64,000 bases of DNA from Phaseolus vulgaris (taxonomy: Eukaryota > Streptophyta > Magnoliopsida > Fabales > Fabaceae). The translations under genes were made by a program, and so were the position numbers. Location: contig NC_023756.2 of NCBI RefSeq assembly GCF_000499845.2, positions 1,952,447 to 2,016,446 of the forward strand, given 5' to 3'. This document shows positions 60,198 to 64,000 of the stretch, piece by piece (the first letter of the stretch is position 1; each line of letters opens with the position of its first letter). The notes beneath the pieces were generated by a model, which saw only the letters and a list, made by a program, of their open reading frames with translations, did no database searches and was not told the DNA's origin.

Positions 60198-61209
60198 ATA
60201 GAAAGAAATAATGGAGTTTTTTTATTATACATGAATGAATATCATGAATAGGCAAAACAGAAGAAAAGAAGGAAATTTATGAGGTGAATGTGGGAAAAAA
60301 AATACGTAGAAAATTAGTATTGGCATAAAACACAGTAGAAAAAGCTTTTTATACTATACTAGAAACTATATACAAAAAAAATATGAGAAATTTTGAAATG
60401 TTTGAATGAAAGCACAGTTTTTTACCTGGGACTTGCACTGAGAAATTTGATTTTGGTGTTCTTTGATCCCATGATGTTTCAAAGCAAATGCATGATTCCA
60501 AAGAGTGATTGAGGAAGTTATAGCCAAACTCTTTTATAAGTGAGACTCAAAGTTCTTCATCACTTTTATTCTCAACCAAGGAACATGGTCTCAAATTTAG
60601 ACATGTGATAATTGCAAAACAAAATAGACATGTGACATTTATTTAATATTGGTGCATTTTTGTTTTCTTATTCGTCACACATTAAATGTGGCAACCATTA
60701 ACAACTTTTCAATTAGTGTAAGTGTAGATTAAATGAATATGAGTTGGATAATTTTATTATAATATTTTTGTTATCATAAATTTTAGTCCTTTTCTTACTA
60801 TCTCAAATTTTAATTAATTGATTTAAATTTTTTAAGGTGGTCCAAAATTGCAAAGCATCTTCCTGGAAGAACTGACAATGAGATTAAGAACTTTTGGAGA
60901 ACCAGGATTCAGAAACACATGAAGCAAGCTGAGAATTCACAACAACAGGGTAATAATAGTAATATTTCAGAGACAAATGATCATCATCATCATCAAGCAA
61001 GCTCTAGCACAAGCCTAGTATCCAACATGGCATTGCAAATTGAGACTTACTCTGCACCCTCATATCAAGAAAATTTGGAGTCATTTCCAACACAGTTTCC
61101 TACAATCACTGATCAATCAAGTTCATGTACCAATCACAACATCAACAGCAACCATAACTATTGGAACATAGAGGATTTCTGGCCCATGCAATTACTCAAT
61201 GGGGATTGA
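57727..61209 (+). CDS. R2R3-MYB transcription factor, subgroup 20 (MYB62/78/108/112 type)
   Basis: Three exons: 57727-57871, 57989-58118, 60837-61209. They total 648 nt, giving 215 aa. The R2 repeat (about 17-67) has Trp21, Trp41 and Trp61. R3 (about 70-118) has Ile74, Trp93 and Trp112, the usual plant pattern. [21 protein letters not shown] and [10 protein letters not shown] are typical of subgroup 20, which includes stress-, senescence- and phosphate-related MYBs in Arabidopsis. The tail is rich in Asn, His and Ser and ends [14 protein letters not shown], resembling the conserved C-terminal motif of that group. The intron positions are the standard R2R3 ones. An in-frame ATG at 57649 would add 26 mostly Ser residues read from a CTT-rich leader. 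I chose 57727 because it starts just before conserved sequence and follows the likely leader. Confidence 0.92.
58119..60836 (+). other. Long second intron of the MYB gene
   Basis: A 2718 bp intron is unusually long for this family. It contains TA microsatellites, A-rich runs and no coding sequence I can support. The open frames on the minus strand (59468-60255) are low-complexity Phe/Tyr-rich translations of AT-rich DNA. The splice sites are AATAG|GTGAAT and TTTAAG|GTGG. Confidence 0.7.
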
Positions 61210-62537
61210 ACCTATATGCATGCATACATAAATAATACATATATATAATAATGATATATATACACCTAAGTTGTCATTGTGTTATCAGGCTTAACTAATA
61301 ACATCATTAGGCATATTTATATGAATAGTTAAGTTTGGTGTTACCATGCCTTTGATGTGATGAGTCCAGGATTGAGTTACTTATGTATGGATTAATATAT
61401 TTATATGTAGGAACTTATATATATAATATGTCCATTATTGTATGATTATCGTAACTAATATGGTAGGTGTACCATATAAGATATGTTTTTTTATCAGCAA
61501 TATAAAATATGTTTGAGAATTACACATTTTAAATAATATAGCATACCCGTGTTGTAGTAAATCATAATATGAATTATTTTATTTTTCTCGGATTTATGTA
61601 GTCTCTTGATTTGTCTCAAGCTCAACCTAATCAATAGTCATATATTTGACATGGAAATATGGCTCCAACCTAATTTTATTTTGACATAGAAGAGATGAAA
61701 TTTTACTTCTACAACTAATTTAAAAAATTGATTTTTATGTTACACACTACACCTAATCGATTGAAAATATTTATTATTTTTCATTTTTTTCTCCTTCTCT
61801 CAAATAAAATATCTTTAAAATCTGCTTTATTTTAAGTCATTGTATTTGTATCTACACTATGATTTTGGATTCATCAAAAAATGTTGATAAGTATTGAAGG
61901 AAAAAGATAGTTTATAGTGGTGTGAAGTGTTATAAACGTGTCCATCAAAGATGTAATTTCCCTTTTGTAAAATATGTAAGGAGGTGTACGTCATGACGAT
62001 GTATCTAACTGGTATTAGAAGTAGTCTCTAGTTTTGATCATTCATATAAATGGAAAGACAATGAGGCTAACATGGACATGAACTTGCATTTCCATTTTAG
62101 AAAAAGAAATTGTTATTATAACATTGCCTAACTGAAACTAAAAGATATCTAACACCTCGTGAAATCACAACCACTAACTCATTACGATCGATTTTATGGT
62201 GACAAGTTTCGATGATGTTGATGAAGTTTTAGATTCTAGTTTCAAGTTTGTTATATATACACACACATGTATGTATATCACGGTTATACAACACATTGGA
62301 CTTCGACGTAAACCTAATTCTCGACAAGGAGTGGAAGGTTGAAAAGTCTTCACATGTCCCTCTTAAATCATCTACTTCTTCAAATAATATTGATGACAAC
62401 TAATTATTGAATTAATATGCATCCTTTATAAAAATGATGTAGAAATAAGGGAAGATAAACATTGGATATCACCTTAAAAAAGTAAAACAAATTTTTAATA
62501 TAACTTATTTAAGTATTTTTTTAAGGTGTGCTTTCTT
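61210..62537. other. MYB 3'UTR and downstream spacer
   Basis: The first 200-300 bases probably hold the MYB 3'UTR. The rest is AT-rich spacer without a sustained frame or recognised repeat boundary. Confidence 0.4.
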
Positions 62538-62882
62538 TACTAAATATTATACATTAACTAGATATAAAACCAATTTACAATATATAAGTAGAGACAATCA
62601 TCACCTTACAAGTCATTTGTATGAGGATGAGTTAGACTTAAACCCACTTTTTAACATGATATCAGAGTCATAGCAATGTTTATTGCACCTATCGCATCAC
62701 ATGTTATCAAACTGCTATCAAATCATCAACAAATATCTAGTTTCACATATGTGGAGAGAGGTGTGTTGAAGATCCCACATTAATTAGAGATAAAATCAAT
62801 TTATAGTACATAAGTGGAGGCAATCATCATCTTACAACTCGATTTTATGATAACGAATTAGGCTTAAATTCATTTCTTAACA
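62538..62882 (+). mobile_element. TRIM: miniature LTR retrotransposon, structurally complete
   Basis: LTR 1 (about 62538-62656) and LTR 2 (62762-62882, TGTTGAAGATCCC...TTCTTAACA) are about 120 bp and diverged from each other. Directly after LTR 1 comes TGATATCAGAGTCAT (62657-62671), one base from the usual initiator-Met tRNA primer-binding site in its first 12. Directly before LTR 2 is the purine tract GTGGAGAGAGG. TTCTT flanks both outer ends (62533-62537 and 62883-62887), a 5-bp target duplication. There is no coding sequence in the 105 bp interior, so it depended on enzymes from another element. LTR 1 is more decayed than LTR 2 at its 5' end. Confidence 0.8.
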
Positions 62883-62887
62883 TTCTT

Positions 62888-64000
62888 CTCCATAAAAAAA
62901 TTGATTTAACCGTTTTTAAAAGTATTTTTTATCATAAAACTTTTGAAAGGTGACTAAACTTGTTATATTTTTTTATTTATCTAACATTCTTAAATGAGGT
63001 ACAAATTTATCTTTTTAATAATCTTATAAATTGTATCTTTTGTGCATCCTTAATAATTAAGAAAGATAACCCAAATATATGATTGTAGTATATTTTTATA
63101 CATTTAATTTAATATTATAATAATATTATTAAAAAATAATATTTAAATGATTAGTTGTCATACACATCTACACTATTCCTCATAGATCTTGAAATTGGAT
63201 AAAAAGGGATGTAGTTTACTTGTCATTTGTGAGGACCAAGTTAGGCAAATGACAACATTAGAATGAGGTATTTAGAATTGATGTAATGGCATACTTTAAT
63301 TTTGCTTAGCTTCCAACGTATATATTGAGACAAAGGGAAAAAGAAGGTCACTAGAAACTATCTTTTAAAGGAAACAATTAGGACAAGTTACTTGTGGGTT
63401 TGGCTTGTGTTTTTTGTGCAAAAAACCCTTTTTCTCTATATTCAAGGGAAAACTCACATGTCAAGGATAAAGATCATTCACATTGGGGTCGGCCACTTCA
63501 AAATAAAAGTCATCACCAATTTAATATGAGATAAATGCAATATTCAATTCCATAATTAAGATATATTTAGTAGATATTAGTGAAAAGATTAGAGAAAAGC
63601 TTAAAAAAATATTGATTTTGGAGTATTTCTTGATTTTTCCTATGACTAAATTTTTGTTGAGAAATTTTATTGGTTAATTAATTACTTTTAATGGAGTTTC
63701 TTCTCTTAAATGCAAATTGAAACTCAAAACGTCAGGAAAATTGAATCTAGTATCCCTCAAATCAATAATTTCTAGGTCTTTTTAATTATATTATAGATAT
63801 TAAGTTATTTTTTTTACTTGTTGAAAAACATTTTTAACGTTTAATGAACATTTTTTTAATAGTTTGTAGGTTTTTTAGACGACCCTTTAAGTAATGTTTT
63901 GTGAAATGCTAGTTTGTAACTTTTAACCTTTCATATTCATTTGTTTTTGTTTATCAAACTAGTGTTTCACCATTTTCGAAGAAATTCTTGTTTTAACTTA
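62888..64000. other. Right-edge spacer
   Basis: AT-rich sequence without a supported gene or repeat boundary on either strand. Nothing recognised. Confidence 0.4.

Noticed and set aside
59468..60255. Phe/Tyr-rich minus-strand frames in MYB intron 2
   Set aside because: Low-complexity translations of A/T runs and TA repeats, with no homology-like blocks.

Overview
This is plant nuclear DNA. It is AT-rich and intron-rich, with GT-AG introns, plant-type TATA boxes and plant-specific gene families (a DRM-type DNA methyltransferase, a subgroup-20 R2R3-MYB, a WW-domain DEAD-box helicase). The retroelement and MITE remnants look like those of legumes, so I infer a Phaseoleae-type legume (bean, cowpea or soybean group). 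That species call is inference from repeat style and protein similarity, not a measured match. Exons were assembled by hand from splice sites and reading phase. In every complete gene the exon lengths sum to an intact frame.

Layout. 1-1300 (-): 5' end of an unrecognised gene that runs off the left edge. 3050-8210 (-): DEAD-box RNA helicase of the RH14/DRH1/RH46 type, eight coding exons, 757 aa. 8230-10750: AT-rich spacer. 11022 to about 21300 (-): DRM2-like domains-rearranged cytosine methyltransferase, 588 aa, with long introns holding retroelement pieces. 21330-30330: 9 kb spacer with MITE-like repeats. 30334-34204 (+): GH28 polygalacturonase of the At1g48100 type, 427 aa. 35820-40549 (+): ARF1-class small GTPase, 181 aa, whose last coding exon holds one codon plus the stop. 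40900-57600: 17 kb gene desert with CACTA-type MITE relatives, tandem duplications and a decayed LINE (53510-56290) that carries two later insertions. 57625-61209 (+): R2R3-MYB of subgroup 20, 215 aa, with a 2.7 kb second intron. 61210-64000: spacer with a complete miniature LTR element (TRIM).

The genes act separately: RNA remodelling, RNA-directed DNA methylation, pectin hydrolysis, vesicle budding and transcription. I see no gene cluster or pathway. The only thematic link is that the DRM2-like gene, whose Arabidopsis relative methylates transposon ends, itself carries LTR remnants in its introns. I found no convincing new multi-gene system. The most informative unexplained structure is in the repeats: one fold-back CACTA-derived family present about eight times, a structurally complete 345 bp TRIM with matching 5-bp target duplications, and a MULE-like MITE whose removal restores a LINE reading frame.
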